Positions 52,983 to 61,429 of a DNA stretch of 64,000 nt are shown here, one piece after another. The stretch comes from Eubacteriales bacterium. GTDB lineage: Bacteria > Bacillota > Clostridia > Acetivibrionales > JANLFN01. The stretch is from the NCBI GenBank assembly GCA_024655885.1, contig JANLFN010000011.1:40785-104784 (forward strand), given 5' to 3'. A program made the position numbers and the translations under genes. The first letter of the stretch is position 1. Each line of letters starts with the position of its first letter. The notes below the pieces were generated by a model. It was given only the letters and a program-made list of their open reading frames with translations. It was not told the origin of the DNA and did no database searches.

Positions 52983-53012
52983 GTATAAAACTCCAATAAA
53001 AAATGAATACTA
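52983..53012 (+). promoter_or_regulatory. Predicted sigma-G promoter of spoVT
   Basis: GTATA (52983-52987), 18 bases, AATACTA (53006-53012). The -35 fits GHATR and the -10 fits CATNHTA at six of seven positions, with ideal spacing. spoVT is a forespore sigma-G gene in Bacillus. Confidence 0.5.
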
Positions 53013-53054
53013 AAAATGCACTCTAAAATAAACTAATTAAGGAGGTAATAGAAA

Positions 53055-53609
53055 TTGAAGGCAACTGGAATAGTTAGAAGAATAGACGATTTAGGCAGAG
53101 TTGTAATTCCTAAGGAAATCAGAAGAACTTTAAGGATTAGAGAAGGCGACCCCCTTGAGATATTTACAGACAAAGAAGGTGAAGTGATACTTAAAAAATA
53201 CTCACCTATCGGCGAATTGGGTGATTTTGCCACCCAGTATGCGGATTCACTCCATAAAACCAGCGGCCATATTACTTGCATTGCAGATAGAGATACAATC
53301 ATTGCGGTTTCAGGCGCTTCAAAAAAGGAATTCCTGGAAAAATCGCTGAGCCAGGACCTGGAAAGAATTATTGAAGAAAAGACCACACTGGTGGTTAAGT
53401 CTCCGGATGAAAAAACAATTTCCATTGTTGCCGATGAAAATCCCGACAGGAAGTATTCGTCCCAGGTTGTCTCTCCCATCATATCCGAAGGGGATCCTAT
53501 CGGTGCGGTTATTCTCCTCTCCATGGACCCAAATACGCGCATGGGCGAGGTGGAGGCCAAACTGGCCCAGTCCGCCGCAGGATTCCTTGGAAAACAAATG
53601 GAACAGTAG
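53055..53609 (+). CDS. spoVT: Stage V sporulation regulator SpoVT
   Basis: SpoVT adjusts late forespore gene expression and spore germination traits. The 184-residue protein has an N-terminal AbrB-type swapped-hairpin DNA-binding domain (MKATGIVRRIDDLGRVVIPK..., about 1-52) and a C-terminal GAF-like domain (about 60-180) that probably binds a small ligand. Length is typical. The start is TTG behind GGAGG. A terminator follows about 75 bases downstream. Confidence 0.96.
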   Translation: MKATGIVRRIDDLGRVVIPKEIRRTLRIREGDPLEIFTDKEGEVILKKYSPIGELGDFATQYADSLHKTSGHITCIADRDTIIAVSGASKKEFLEKSLSQDLERIIEEKTTLVVKSPDEKTISIVADENPDRKYSSQVVSPIISEGDPIGAVILLSMDPNTRMGEVEAKLAQSAAGFLGKQMEQ

Positions 53610-53682
53610 CAGATGCAGCCGGGCTACCGGCAATTCGAAACCAATATATAAAAATAAATGTTTGATTTGTGGAAAAGTTAAA

Positions 53683-53722
53683 AAATAGCAGGTAAATTTT
53701 TCGGTTACCTGTTATTTTTATA
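53683..53722 (+). terminator. Intrinsic terminator after spoVT
   Basis: AATAGCAGGTAA pairs with TTACCTGTTATT around a TTTTTCGG loop, followed by TTTAT. Confidence 0.8.
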
Positions 53723-53800
53723 ATGGCCGGAAAACCGGCCACGCCCCGTCTTTAATCACCCTTTCAGAATCCCTTTAATATAATGGATGTAGGTAGGCTA

Positions 53801-53832
53801 AGTTGAATTTTCAAATTCAACCTGTTTTTCCT
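53801..53832 (+). terminator. Palindrome with T-run ahead of the ABC operon
   Basis: GTTGAATTT-TC-AAATTCAAC is a perfect 9-bp inverted repeat followed by CTGTTTTTCC. It may be a second terminator or an attenuator/operator of the ABC operon beginning 35 bases later. Confidence 0.45.
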
Positions 53833-53866
53833 ATACTATAATATCCCGTCTAAGGGAGGGGCACCT

Positions 53867-54634
53867 TTGGAAAATGCTGTGGAAGTACATAGTGTTAAAA
53901 TGAAATATCACTCTCTGAATGGGGAAATCGACGCTCTGGAGGAGATCGACCTGTCGGTGGGAAGGGGGGAATTTATCAGTATTGTAGGGCCAAGCGGCTG
54001 CGGCAAGTCCACCCTGCTCTCCATCATCGCCGGCCTGCTTGCCCCCACGGCAGGGTATGTGCTTGTGAACGGGAAAAAAGTAACAGGCACCTCCAGTGAA
54101 GTGGGGTACATGCTCCAGAAAGACCATCTTTTCGACTGGAGGACCATTTACGGCAATGTGGTGCTGGGGCTTGAGATCCGGGGCGATCTGACTCCTGAAA
54201 ATGCCGGATATGTGCAGGAATTGCTGAAAATGTACGGCCTTTACGAGTTTAAAGATAAATATCCCAACCAGCTTTCGGGCGGAATGAGGCAGAGAGCGGC
54301 ATTGATAAGGACCCTGGCCATAAAACCGGACATACTGCTTCTGGATGAAGCGTTTTCAGCCCTGGATTACCAGACCCGGCTGGCTGTTGCCGAGGATATC
54401 TATTCCATCATAAAGAAGGAGAACAAGACGGCTGTGCTTGTAACCCATGATATAGCCGAAGGTATCAGCATGGCGGATCGAGTTGTGGTCCTTTCCAGAA
54501 GGCCTGCCGTTATTAAAAACATCCATGAGATCAAGTTAACCTGCAGCAACCGCACTCCTCTTTCTTCCAGGGAAGCTCCGGAATTCAGGCAGTACTTCAA
54601 CAGGATATGGAAGGAGCTGGATGTGCATGTATGA
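53867..54634 (+). CDS. ABC transporter ATP-binding protein, NitT/TauT type
   Basis: A 255-residue ATPase of the nitrate/sulfonate/pyrimidine-precursor importer group. Walker A GPSGCGKST (41-49), Q-loop about residue 84, signature LSGGMRQR (about 136-143), Walker B ILLLDEAFSALD (about 155-166) and the switch histidine in VTHDIAEG are all present. The start is TTG behind GGGAGGGG. It overlaps the permease gene by 14 bases. The solute cannot be named from the sequence. Confidence 0.92.
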   Translation: MENAVEVHSVKMKYHSLNGEIDALEEIDLSVGRGEFISIVGPSGCGKSTLLSIIAGLLAPTAGYVLVNGKKVTGTSSEVGYMLQKDHLFDWRTIYGNVVLGLEIRGDLTPENAGYVQELLKMYGLYEFKDKYPNQLSGGMRQRAALIRTLAIKPDILLLDEAFSALDYQTRLAVAEDIYSIIKKENKTAVLVTHDIAEGISMADRVVVLSRRPAVIKNIHEIKLTCSNRTPLSSREAPEFRQYFNRIWKELDVHV

Positions 54635-55454
54635 CCGGCATCAACCTGAAGTTACACCCGAGCATAAAGAATTCCTGAAAAGGGTGAAACTAAAAAAAGT
54701 CAGCGTACTGACCACCCAAATCCTGATATTGGTCCTGTTTTTTGTGGTGTGGGAACTGGCAGCCCGGTACAAAATCATAGACGCATTTATCACAAGCCAG
54801 CCGTCAAGAGTGCTAAAAACGCTGGTAAACCTATACGCCCGGGGAGAGCTGCTCAGACATGTGGGAATTACCTGTCTGGAAACTGTCATAGGCTTTACCT
54901 CGGCCACCGTTTTGGGAACTGCCACTGCCATAGCCCTGTGGTGGTCGGATTTCCTGGCAAAGGTTATGGAGCCCTATCTTGTCGTATTAAGCAGTCTCCC
55001 CAAGATTGCCCTGGGGCCTATTTTCATTGTGTGGATCGGCGCGGGCCCTGCGGCGATTATTGTGATGACGCTGGCCATTTCCATCATTGTTGCCATCCTT
55101 GAAGTGCTCAACGGGTTCCTTTCGGTAGACCAGGAAAAAATAAAACTGGTAAAAACCTTTGGAGCCCGCAAGCTCCAGGTGTTTACAAAAGTTGTGCTGC
55201 CCGCTTCGTTCCCTACCATTATTAACGCCTTGAAGGTAAATGTGGGGCTGTCCTGGGTAGGCGTAATTATGGGAGAATTTCTGGTTTCAAAGGCCGGCCT
55301 CGGGTACCTGATTGTGTATGGAGGACAGGTATTTCAACTGGACCTGGTAATGACCAGCGTTTTGATCCTGGCAATTGCGGCCGCCGCCATGTACCAGGGG
55401 GTGGTATATCTTGAGAAAATCGTCGTAAAGAACAGATACGAGATCAAGGAATGA
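54621..55454 (+). CDS. ABC transporter permease, NitT/TauT type
   Basis: A 277-residue inner-membrane permease with six predicted helices and the EAA-like loop that contacts the ATPase (KLVKTFGARKLQVFTKVVLPASFPTIINALKVNVG, about 173-207). The start ATG is set by AAGGAG and overlaps the ATPase gene, implying coupled translation. The binding-protein gene starts 25 bases after the stop. Confidence 0.92.
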   Translation: MCMYDRHQPEVTPEHKEFLKRVKLKKVSVLTTQILILVLFFVVWELAARYKIIDAFITSQPSRVLKTLVNLYARGELLRHVGITCLETVIGFTSATVLGTATAIALWWSDFLAKVMEPYLVVLSSLPKIALGPIFIVWIGAGPAAIIVMTLAISIIVAILEVLNGFLSVDQEKIKLVKTFGARKLQVFTKVVLPASFPTIINALKVNVGLSWVGVIMGEFLVSKAGLGYLIVYGGQVFQLDLVMTSVLILAIAAAAMYQGVVYLEKIVVKNRYEIKE

Positions 55455-55479
55455 TTTCCTGAAAGGGGGATTGGAATTT

Positions 55480-56478
55480 ATGAAAAAGATGCTTTTGCTT
55501 GCCGCGCTTGTTCTGGGAGTAGTCCTGCTACCGGCAGGGTGCGGCGGAACCGGGACCACAAAGGTAAGACTGAATGAAGTTACACATTCCGTTTTTTATG
55601 CCCCTCAATACGTGGCTTTAGGGCAGGGCTTCTTCAAGGAGGAAGGGCTGGAAATCGAGCTCACCAACGGGCAGGGTGCGGACAAAGTGATGACGGCGGT
55701 GCTTTCAGGCCAGTCGGATATCGGCCTGGCCGGGCCGGAGGCGTCTATTTACGTCTATAACGAGGGGAAGGAAGACTATGCCGTTGTTTTTGCACAGCTG
55801 ACCAAACGCGACGGTTCTTTCCTCATGGGCAGAAAAGCGGAACCGGATTTCCAATGGAGCAGCCTCAGAGGGAAGAACATCATCGGAGGAAGGAAAGGCG
55901 GAGTTCCGGAGATGACGCTGGAATACGTGCTGAAGAAAAACGGGCTTGTACCCGGAAAAGATGTGGAGGTGGATACAAGCGTGCAATTTGCTCTGATGGC
56001 AGGAGCATTCACGGGAGGACAGGGGGACTATGTGACGCTGTTTGAGCCTACGGCTTCCCTTCTGGAAAAGGAGGGAAAAGGATACATCCTGGCGTCCATA
56101 GGACGGGAAAGCGGAGAGATCCCTTATACGGCCTATTTTGCCAAAAAGAGCTATATTGAAAAAAACAAGGCTGTGATTCAAAAATTCACCAATGCCATTT
56201 ATAAAGGGCAGCTGTGGGTAGACAGCCATACGCCTGAAGAGGTGGCGAAGGTTTTAATGCCCTACTTCCCGGATACCGATGAAGGAATTCTTACAACTGT
56301 CGCCAAGCGGTACAAGGAGCAGGACGCGTGGAATAAAGACCCGGTGCTGAAGAAAGAATCCCTGGACCTCCTGCAAAAGGTGATGCAGGAGGCGGATCAA
56401 TTGAAGGAAAAGGCGCCTTACGACAAAATTGTAGATACGAGCTATGCTGAAAGTGCAATGAAAAATATCCGGAAGTGA
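55480..56478 (+). CDS. ABC solute-binding lipoprotein, NMT1/THI5-like
   Basis: A 332-residue lipoprotein of the NMT1/THI5-like/SsuA group. The signal peptide ends in the lipobox LLPAGC, so the mature protein is held on the membrane by Cys20. Features of the fold: VFYAPQYVALGQGFFKEEGLEIEL, MTAVLSGQSDIGLAGPEASIYVY and WSSLRGKNIIGGRKGGVPEMTLEYVL. Relatives bind nitrate, sulfonates, riboflavin or thiamine-pyrimidine precursors. No thiamine riboswitch is visible upstream, which argues mildly against the last. I use ATG 55480 (GGGGG ten bases upstream) rather than TTG 55471. Confidence 0.9.
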   Translation: MKKMLLLAALVLGVVLLPAGCGGTGTTKVRLNEVTHSVFYAPQYVALGQGFFKEEGLEIELTNGQGADKVMTAVLSGQSDIGLAGPEASIYVYNEGKEDYAVVFAQLTKRDGSFLMGRKAEPDFQWSSLRGKNIIGGRKGGVPEMTLEYVLKKNGLVPGKDVEVDTSVQFALMAGAFTGGQGDYVTLFEPTASLLEKEGKGYILASIGRESGEIPYTAYFAKKSYIEKNKAVIQKFTNAIYKGQLWVDSHTPEEVAKVLMPYFPDTDEGILTTVAKRYKEQDAWNKDPVLKKESLDLLQKVMQEADQLKEKAPYDKIVDTSYAESAMKNIRK

Positions 56479-56508
56479 GGAGGTGCGGCGTTTGCCGTAC
56501 CTCCTTTT
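56478..56508 (+). terminator. Intrinsic terminator of the ABC operon
   Basis: AGGAGGTGCGGC / GCCGTACCTCCT, a 12-bp stem with one G-U pair, a GTTT loop and TTTT, beginning at the last base of the stop codon. Confidence 0.85.
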
Positions 56509-56955
56509 CATAAAATCTCCTTATTTATTTCCTCATTTTGAGCCGCTCTAAAGAAGGATTTTTTATCAAATTCGGCGAATCTATAATATTGACAGGGGTG
56601 TATAAAACGCTTGTTGATACAAGCCTGACCATTGCCTATGAATGTCCATTCGGTGGAACTTTTAAATTTTTGGAAGTGTCCCTGATATTTTTTGTTGTCC
56701 TGAAAAAGGTATACCCCTGTGTTTTATTGGGAAAGATGAAAATGTGAGACAAGAGATGGATGGCATTGAGGGGGAAATGGATGAACGGATCAACAGGGGC
56801 GGCTTCCAACCAGAATTAAAAAGATGCTTTAAAAAGGCAGCAAACAACTCTTATGGGACGGATGCCCGGTTATGCTGTGGAAAGAGGGAAATCTTTTGTG
56901 ACAGGAACGGATAGGAAATGATAAAATATACTTTAAATGTTAAATATATCAACCC
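56509..56955 (+). other. Gene debris or non-coding region before rho
   Basis: About 450 bases without a recognised gene. Two short plus-strand frames abut: one ending at 56747 (about 69 codons from 56538) and one from GTG 56744 to about 56914 (VRQEMDGIEGEMDERINRGG..., then a Cys-rich end). Neither resembles a family I know or has a clear Shine-Dalgarno. They may be remnants of one disrupted gene. Confidence 0.3.
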
Positions 56956-56960
56956 AAGAG

Positions 56961-56989
56961 TTGACAAACGATAATTATGGTGATATACT
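56961..56989 (+). promoter_or_regulatory. Sigma-A promoter of rho
   Basis: TTGACA (56961-56966), 17 bases, TATACT (56984-56989). The -35 is exact and the -10 has one change. The start point is near 56996, giving a leader of about 130 bases. Confidence 0.75.
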
Positions 56990-57012
56990 AATAAAGGCAG
57001 AATTCACAAATC

Positions 57013-57057
57013 CTCCTCTAAGCGTCAAACCTTCTTTAGCCAGGAGGTTTTATTTGT
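57013..57057 (+). terminator. Terminator-like hairpin in the rho leader
   Basis: AAATCCTCCT pairs with AGGAGGTTTT (one mismatch) across a 24-base loop, followed by a T-rich TTTTATTTGTT run. It lies between the predicted rho promoter and the rho start, so it could attenuate rho transcription. Confidence 0.5.
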
Positions 57058-57125
57058 TCTATCTGTTGAATTAATTCCCAAATTGATGGCAATAAATATA
57101 TTATGTTTGAATAAGGTGGTGGATT

Positions 57126-58889
57126 ATGGAGGAAGTAAATCTTGAAAGTAAAACGTTGGAAGATTTGCGTTATATTGCAAAAATGATGGGGTTGAAAAAC
57201 ATTTCAAGGTACAGAAAAGAAGAGCTTATAGAAAGAATAATTGAATCCGGTACTGCGGCCGATAACGGCAAGCACAAAGAACATAACGTGAAGAGTCTTG
57301 AATATTCCGATAAAAATAAAACCGAGTCTGAATCAATGGTTTCTAAGAAACCTGTAGATGTGCAGGAAAATGAGGCCAAAAACGGTGACATGTTTGAACA
57401 GACGGTCCCACAGTTTGAAACCAATGGATTTGATCCCACTACGATGCGGAAATCCAGGCGGGGCAGGCCCAGCAAAACAATAAAGGAGCAGGCGGAAATG
57501 GAGCGGGCAAAAGAAGAACTCACCGCCCCCGTACAGGAAAAAGAGCCGGAGGAACGGAGGACGCCCGTAAAAGACGAGCCGGAAAAGAGAGATTTCCGGC
57601 TAAAGGAAGAGGATGAGGAAGAAAGGCCTTCGGATGTGGGAAGGACGGCGGTTCAAAAAAGCGAAAGAGAAGATACGGAAAAATTGGAAGAAAAACAGCT
57701 TGAAAGGCCGCCTGAACAAAAGCGGGAGATGGTGCCGGCGCAGCCTGCAAGCAATTTAGAAAAAATAGAGAGCGACGATCCCGTGGAGGGTGTATTGGAG
57801 GTTTTACCCGATGGATACGGCTTCTTAAGAAGCGAAAATTATCTGTCGGGAAACAGGGACGTCTATGTTTCACCATCACAGATAAGGCGTTTTGGCTTAA
57901 AGACGGGAGATAAGATAAAGGGGAAGGGAAGAATTCCCAAAGAGGGAGAAAAGTTTCAGGCACTGCTCTATGTGCAGAGCGTGAACGGAGACTCGCCGGA
58001 GGTAGCCGCAAAGAGGATTCCCTTTGAATACCTGACTCCCATTTATCCGGACCAGAGGATTACACTTGAAACCACACCCAGGGAATTGTCCACAAGGCTC
58101 ATTGACCTGATTGCGCCTATCGGTAAAGGCCAGCGCGGAATGATCGTTTCTCCTCCGAAAGCCGGAAAAACCGTTCTCTTGAAAAAAATAGCCAACAGCA
58201 TCACCACCAATTACCCCGAAATGGAGCTTATTGTGCTTCTTATCGACGAAAGGCCGGAGGAAGTGACGGACATGCAGCGCTCCATCAAGGGCGAGGTGAT
58301 CTATTCAACCTTTGACGAAGTCCCGGAGCACCATATCAAAGTGGCGGAAATGGTCCTTGAAAGGGCACAGAGGCTTGTTGAACACAAAAAAGATGTGATT
58401 ATTCTTCTGGACAGCATAACAAGGCTGGCAAGGGCGTATAACCTGACCATTCCTCCAACGGGAAGGACCCTGTCGGGAGGCCTTGACCCCGGCGCCCTGC
58501 ATAAGCCTAAAAGATTCTTCGGAGCCGCCAGAAATATCGAGTTCGGCGGCAGCCTGACCATCATGGCCACCGCCCTGATTGAAACGGGCAGCCGGATGGA
58601 TGATGTCATATTCGAAGAGTTTAAGGGGACGGGCAACATGGAGCTCCACCTGGACAGAAGACTGTCCGAAAGACGGATATTCCCTGCCATTGATATTAAC
58701 AAGTCAGGCACCCGGAGAGAGGAGCTTCTGCTTAACCAGAAAGAACTTGAGAGCATATGGGCTATCCGGAAGTCCATGAGCAATATGGGCACTGCGGAAG
58801 TGACCGAGATGATTGCCAACAGGCTTATGCAGACCAAAACCAATGAGGAATTCGTCAACAGCATCAATGTGGCTTTTGCTGAAAAATAA
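57126..58889 (+). CDS. rho: Transcription termination factor Rho with charged insertion
   Basis: Rho is the ring-shaped RNA-dependent ATPase that ends transcription. At 587 residues it is about 165 longer than the E. coli protein. The N-terminal helical Rho_N domain (about 3-40) is separated from the RNA-binding fold ([19 protein letters not shown]..., about 219-290) by a Lys/Glu/Arg-rich, low-complexity stretch of about 170 residues, such as occurs in some Clostridia and Actinobacteria. Walker A PPKAGKT (343-349) and Walker [16 protein letters not shown] (about 424-438) are intact. Start ATG behind AAGGTGG. A long leader with a hairpin precedes it. Confidence 0.96.
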   Translation: MEEVNLESKTLEDLRYIAKMMGLKNISRYRKEELIERIIESGTAADNGKHKEHNVKSLEYSDKNKTESESMVSKKPVDVQENEAKNGDMFEQTVPQFETNGFDPTTMRKSRRGRPSKTIKEQAEMERAKEELTAPVQEKEPEERRTPVKDEPEKRDFRLKEEDEEERPSDVGRTAVQKSEREDTEKLEEKQLERPPEQKREMVPAQPASNLEKIESDDPVEGVLEVLPDGYGFLRSENYLSGNRDVYVSPSQIRRFGLKTGDKIKGKGRIPKEGEKFQALLYVQSVNGDSPEVAAKRIPFEYLTPIYPDQRITLETTPRELSTRLIDLIAPIGKGQRGMIVSPPKAGKTVLLKKIANSITTNYPEMELIVLLIDERPEEVTDMQRSIKGEVIYSTFDEVPEHHIKVAEMVLERAQRLVEHKKDVIILLDSITRLARAYNLTIPPTGRTLSGGLDPGALHKPKRFFGAARNIEFGGSLTIMATALIETGSRMDDVIFEEFKGTGNMELHLDRRLSERRIFPAIDINKSGTRREELLLNQKELESIWAIRKSMSNMGTAEVTEMIANRLMQTKTNEEFVNSINVAFAEK

Positions 58890-59025
58890 TACTTGCAGGT
58901 AAATTTTATTTGTGCTAGAATATTTTCTGTCTCGTATATACCGGAACAGCATAAAACTTATATGCTTATATAAAACATTATGTTCATCAATTATTTATAG
59001 TGCGTTGAAAGAAGGTGAATAGGCG

Positions 59026-59235
59026 ATGCGGGAAGGAATCCATCCAAAATACGGAGAAGCAGTCGTAAAGTGCGCATGCGGTGAGACTTTCACTACGGGG
59101 TCCACGAAGAAAAATCTTCATGTTGAAATATGCTCAAAATGCCATCCTTTCTTTACAGGAAAGCAAAAACTCGTAGATACCGGCGGACGTGTTGAGAAAT
59201 TCAAAAAGAAATTCGGCATTGTGGATGAGGAATAA
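59026..59235 (+). CDS. rpmE: 50S ribosomal protein L31, zinc-binding form
   Basis: A 69-residue ribosomal protein. Cys16, Cys18, Cys37 and Cys40 give the zinc site of the C+ form, so this is the zinc-replete version. The start ATG at 59026 follows GAAGGTGAATAGGCG. It follows rho, as in Bacillus and most Clostridia, and precedes yqhQ and prmC. A terminator lies directly downstream. Confidence 0.97.
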   Translation: MREGIHPKYGEAVVKCACGETFTTGSTKKNLHVEICSKCHPFFTGKQKLVDTGGRVEKFKKKFGIVDEE

Positions 59236-59247
59236 TTTAAATACACC

Positions 59248-59317
59248 AAAAGCACAGGGATGGTTTCTGCGGCTTCTGAGCAAGTGAAAGCGGTGGGGAT
59301 CATTCCTGTGCTTTTTT
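59248..59317 (+). terminator. Intrinsic terminator after rpmE
   Basis: AAAAGCACAGGGATG pairs with CATTCCTGTGCTTTT (one mismatch) across a long loop and is followed by TTTTTT. Confidence 0.75.
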
Positions 59318-59426
59318 ATCCCTTGGTTGTTAAAATCCAATATTTTATGTATAATCATAGTTAAGTATATCACTGCGAGGTTTGAGGCGTATGGTCCTTA
59401 AGCCCTGTTTTAGGAAGGATGCAGAA

Positions 59427-60389
59427 ATGAAGGAAGACATGAACAAATGTGCACACCCCACAAGTATCGGCGGAGAAGCCTTGATTGAAGGGGTTATGAT
59501 GAAGGGGCCCGAAAATATTGCCATCGCCATAAGGAAGCCGGACGGGGAAATCCTTGTGGATAAAAAGCCGCTGCGCACCCTGTCCAAACGGCATAAATTT
59601 TTTAAACTGCCCCTGGTGAGAGGCGCGGTGGGGATATTTGAGTCCATGGTGATAGGTGTTCAATCCCTGATGTATTCGGCGGAATTTTTTGAAGTGGAAG
59701 AGGACCATCCATCCGAACCCTCCAAGCTTGATAAATTCCTGGAAAGAGTTCTGGGGGAAAAGCTGCAAAGCGCCGTAATTTATTTTTCCGTTTTGGTGGC
59801 CATGGCCTTCAGCATCGGACTTTTCATACTGCTTCCCAATGTGGTGGCAGGCCTTATGAACTTTGACAGGCATACACCCGGTGGGGTTCTGTATTACAAC
59901 CTTTTTGAAGGGGCGCTGAGGGTTCTGCTGTTTATAGGGTATATTATTTTGATTTCTAAGATGAAGGACGTGCGGAGGGTTTTTGAATACCACGGCGCAG
60001 AGCACAAGACCATCCACTGCTATGAGCATGAAGAGGAGCTGACGGTGGAAAACGTCAAAAAGTATACTACAAGGCACCCCAGGTGCGGTACGGCCTTCCT
60101 CCTGGTGGTTATGCTTGTCAGCATACTTGTATTTTCGTTCACCGGGTGGCACAACATGGTGTTAAACATAATATTCAGGCTGCTTTTGCTGCCTCTGGTC
60201 GCAGGACTGTCCTACGAGGTGATAAAATATGCGGGAAGGAACCAGGGGAGAATGATGCGCATTGTCAGTGCGCCGGGTCTGGCTTTGCAGCGGTTTACCA
60301 CCAGGGAACCCGACGACAGGCAGATTGAGGTTGCAATTGCCGCGTTGAAAAATGTGCTGGTGGATGACCCCGATGCCGACCGGTGGTAG
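59427..60389 (+). CDS. YqhQ-like DUF1385 membrane protein
   Basis: A 320-residue membrane protein of the DUF1385 (YqhQ) family. GGEALIEGVMMKGPENIAIAIRKPDGEI (about 14-41), LPLVRGAVGIFESMVIG (about 60-76) and FEYHGAEHKTIHCYEHEEELT (about 190-210) are conserved blocks; the His/Glu-rich last one suggests metal binding. Four or five hydrophobic segments. No biochemical function is established; it is nearly always next to prmC/prfA in Firmicutes. I start at ATG 59427, set by AGGAAGGA; TTG 59382 or ATG 59391 would add residues without a better site. Confidence 0.88.
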   Translation: MKEDMNKCAHPTSIGGEALIEGVMMKGPENIAIAIRKPDGEILVDKKPLRTLSKRHKFFKLPLVRGAVGIFESMVIGVQSLMYSAEFFEVEEDHPSEPSKLDKFLERVLGEKLQSAVIYFSVLVAMAFSIGLFILLPNVVAGLMNFDRHTPGGVLYYNLFEGALRVLLFIGYIILISKMKDVRRVFEYHGAEHKTIHCYEHEEELTVENVKKYTTRHPRCGTAFLLVVMLVSILVFSFTGWHNMVLNIIFRLLLLPLVAGLSYEVIKYAGRNQGRMMRIVSAPGLALQRFTTREPDDRQIEVAIAALKNVLVDDPDADRW

Positions 60390-60405
60390 GGGCTTGAAGG
60401 GAGCA

Positions 60406-61332
60406 ATGTCTGTCAATGAAAGGGTTAGAGGTGAAAGTCAAGTGCTGTTGAAGGAAGCCCTTAAAGTAGGCACGGATATTTTAAAATCAGCCTGTATAGA
60501 AGCCCCGGCTTTAACCGCCGGGGCCCTGTTATGCCATGTGATAAAATGTGACAGGGTCTTTTTATATTCTCATGGAGAATATGATATGGACAGGGAAAAA
60601 ACAGAGGATTTTTTACGCCTGGTAAATTCCAGGGCGGCGGGCAAACCGCTCCAGTATCTAACGGGACACCAGGAGTTCATGTCCCTTGATTTTACGGTTA
60701 CACCGGAGGTCTTAATCCCAAGGCAGGATACCGAGATACTGGTGGAGGCGGTGGTCCGACATATCCAGGCGTTGTCCCCGCGGCCGGGGCATGAGATCCG
60801 GATACTGGACATCGGTACAGGTTCGGGGTGCATTGCGGTGAGCCTGGCCTACTATGTAAAAAACTGCCGCGTTACAGCCCTGGACGTATCTGAAAAGGCT
60901 TTGAGCATTGCCGGAGGCAATGCGGTGCTGAACGGGGTGGGGGACAGGATAGAATTGGTTCACGGGGACCTGTTTGAGCTGTGGGCTGAAGACAAGGGCA
61001 GGGCACATCCCCTTTTTGACGTGATTGTTTCCAACCCTCCCTATATACCTGAACATGAAATAGAGACACTTCCAAGGGAAGTGAAGGGCTATGAGCCGGT
61101 GATGGCCTTAAACGGGGGCAAGGACGGACTGGCGTTCTACAGGTTCATCATCGGCAACGCGGAAAAACACCTAAAACCCGGTGGGTATATGGGGTTTGAA
61201 GTGGGATACGGCCAGGCGGACGCCGTTTACAGGATGATGCAGGGTCATTTTTGCAGCCTGACCAAATTTTCCGATTTGGCCGGGATTGACAGAGTGGTGG
61301 CAGGAGTATTAAAAAAAACCCCCGGTTCATGA
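60406..61332 (+). CDS. prmC: Release-factor glutamine methyltransferase PrmC
   Basis: PrmC N5-methylates the glutamine of the GGQ motif in release factors RF1 and RF2. The 308-residue protein has an N-terminal helical domain (about 1-85), then the SAM-binding DIGTGSGCIAVSLA (about 145-158) and the catalytic NPPYIP (about 210-215). The start ATG is behind GAAGGGAG, 16 bases after yqhQ; an in-frame ATG at 60352 lies inside yqhQ. prfA, its usual partner, is not in the next position: the strand changes here. The last codons form part of the convergent MFS gene's terminator. Confidence 0.95.
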   Translation: MSVNERVRGESQVLLKEALKVGTDILKSACIEAPALTAGALLCHVIKCDRVFLYSHGEYDMDREKTEDFLRLVNSRAAGKPLQYLTGHQEFMSLDFTVTPEVLIPRQDTEILVEAVVRHIQALSPRPGHEIRILDIGTGSGCIAVSLAYYVKNCRVTALDVSEKALSIAGGNAVLNGVGDRIELVHGDLFELWAEDKGRAHPLFDVIVSNPPYIPEHEIETLPREVKGYEPVMALNGGKDGLAFYRFIIGNAEKHLKPGGYMGFEVGYGQADAVYRMMQGHFCSLTKFSDLAGIDRVVAGVLKKTPGS

Positions 61333-61350
61333 GGACATGAACCGGGGGAC
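61312..61350 (-). terminator. Terminator of the minus-strand MFS gene, overlapping prmC end
   Basis: CCCCCGGTTCATG / CATGAACCGGGGG around AGGA is a 13-bp stem. Read on the minus strand it is followed by TTTTTTTT, so it suits the MFS gene ending at 61430. Its stem covers the last codons of prmC. Confidence 0.8.
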
Positions 61351-61429
61351 AATTCACTGCATAAATTTGGTTGACTGGAATGATACAAATTTATTTATGA
61401 GCTCTTTAGTGTATTCAGCATTAAAAATT

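Noticed and set aside
53723..53866. Thiamine pyrophosphate riboswitch before the THI5-like ABC operon
   Set aside because: The conserved CTGAGA and GACCC/GAACCTGAT blocks are absent; only a short AT-rich palindrome is there.
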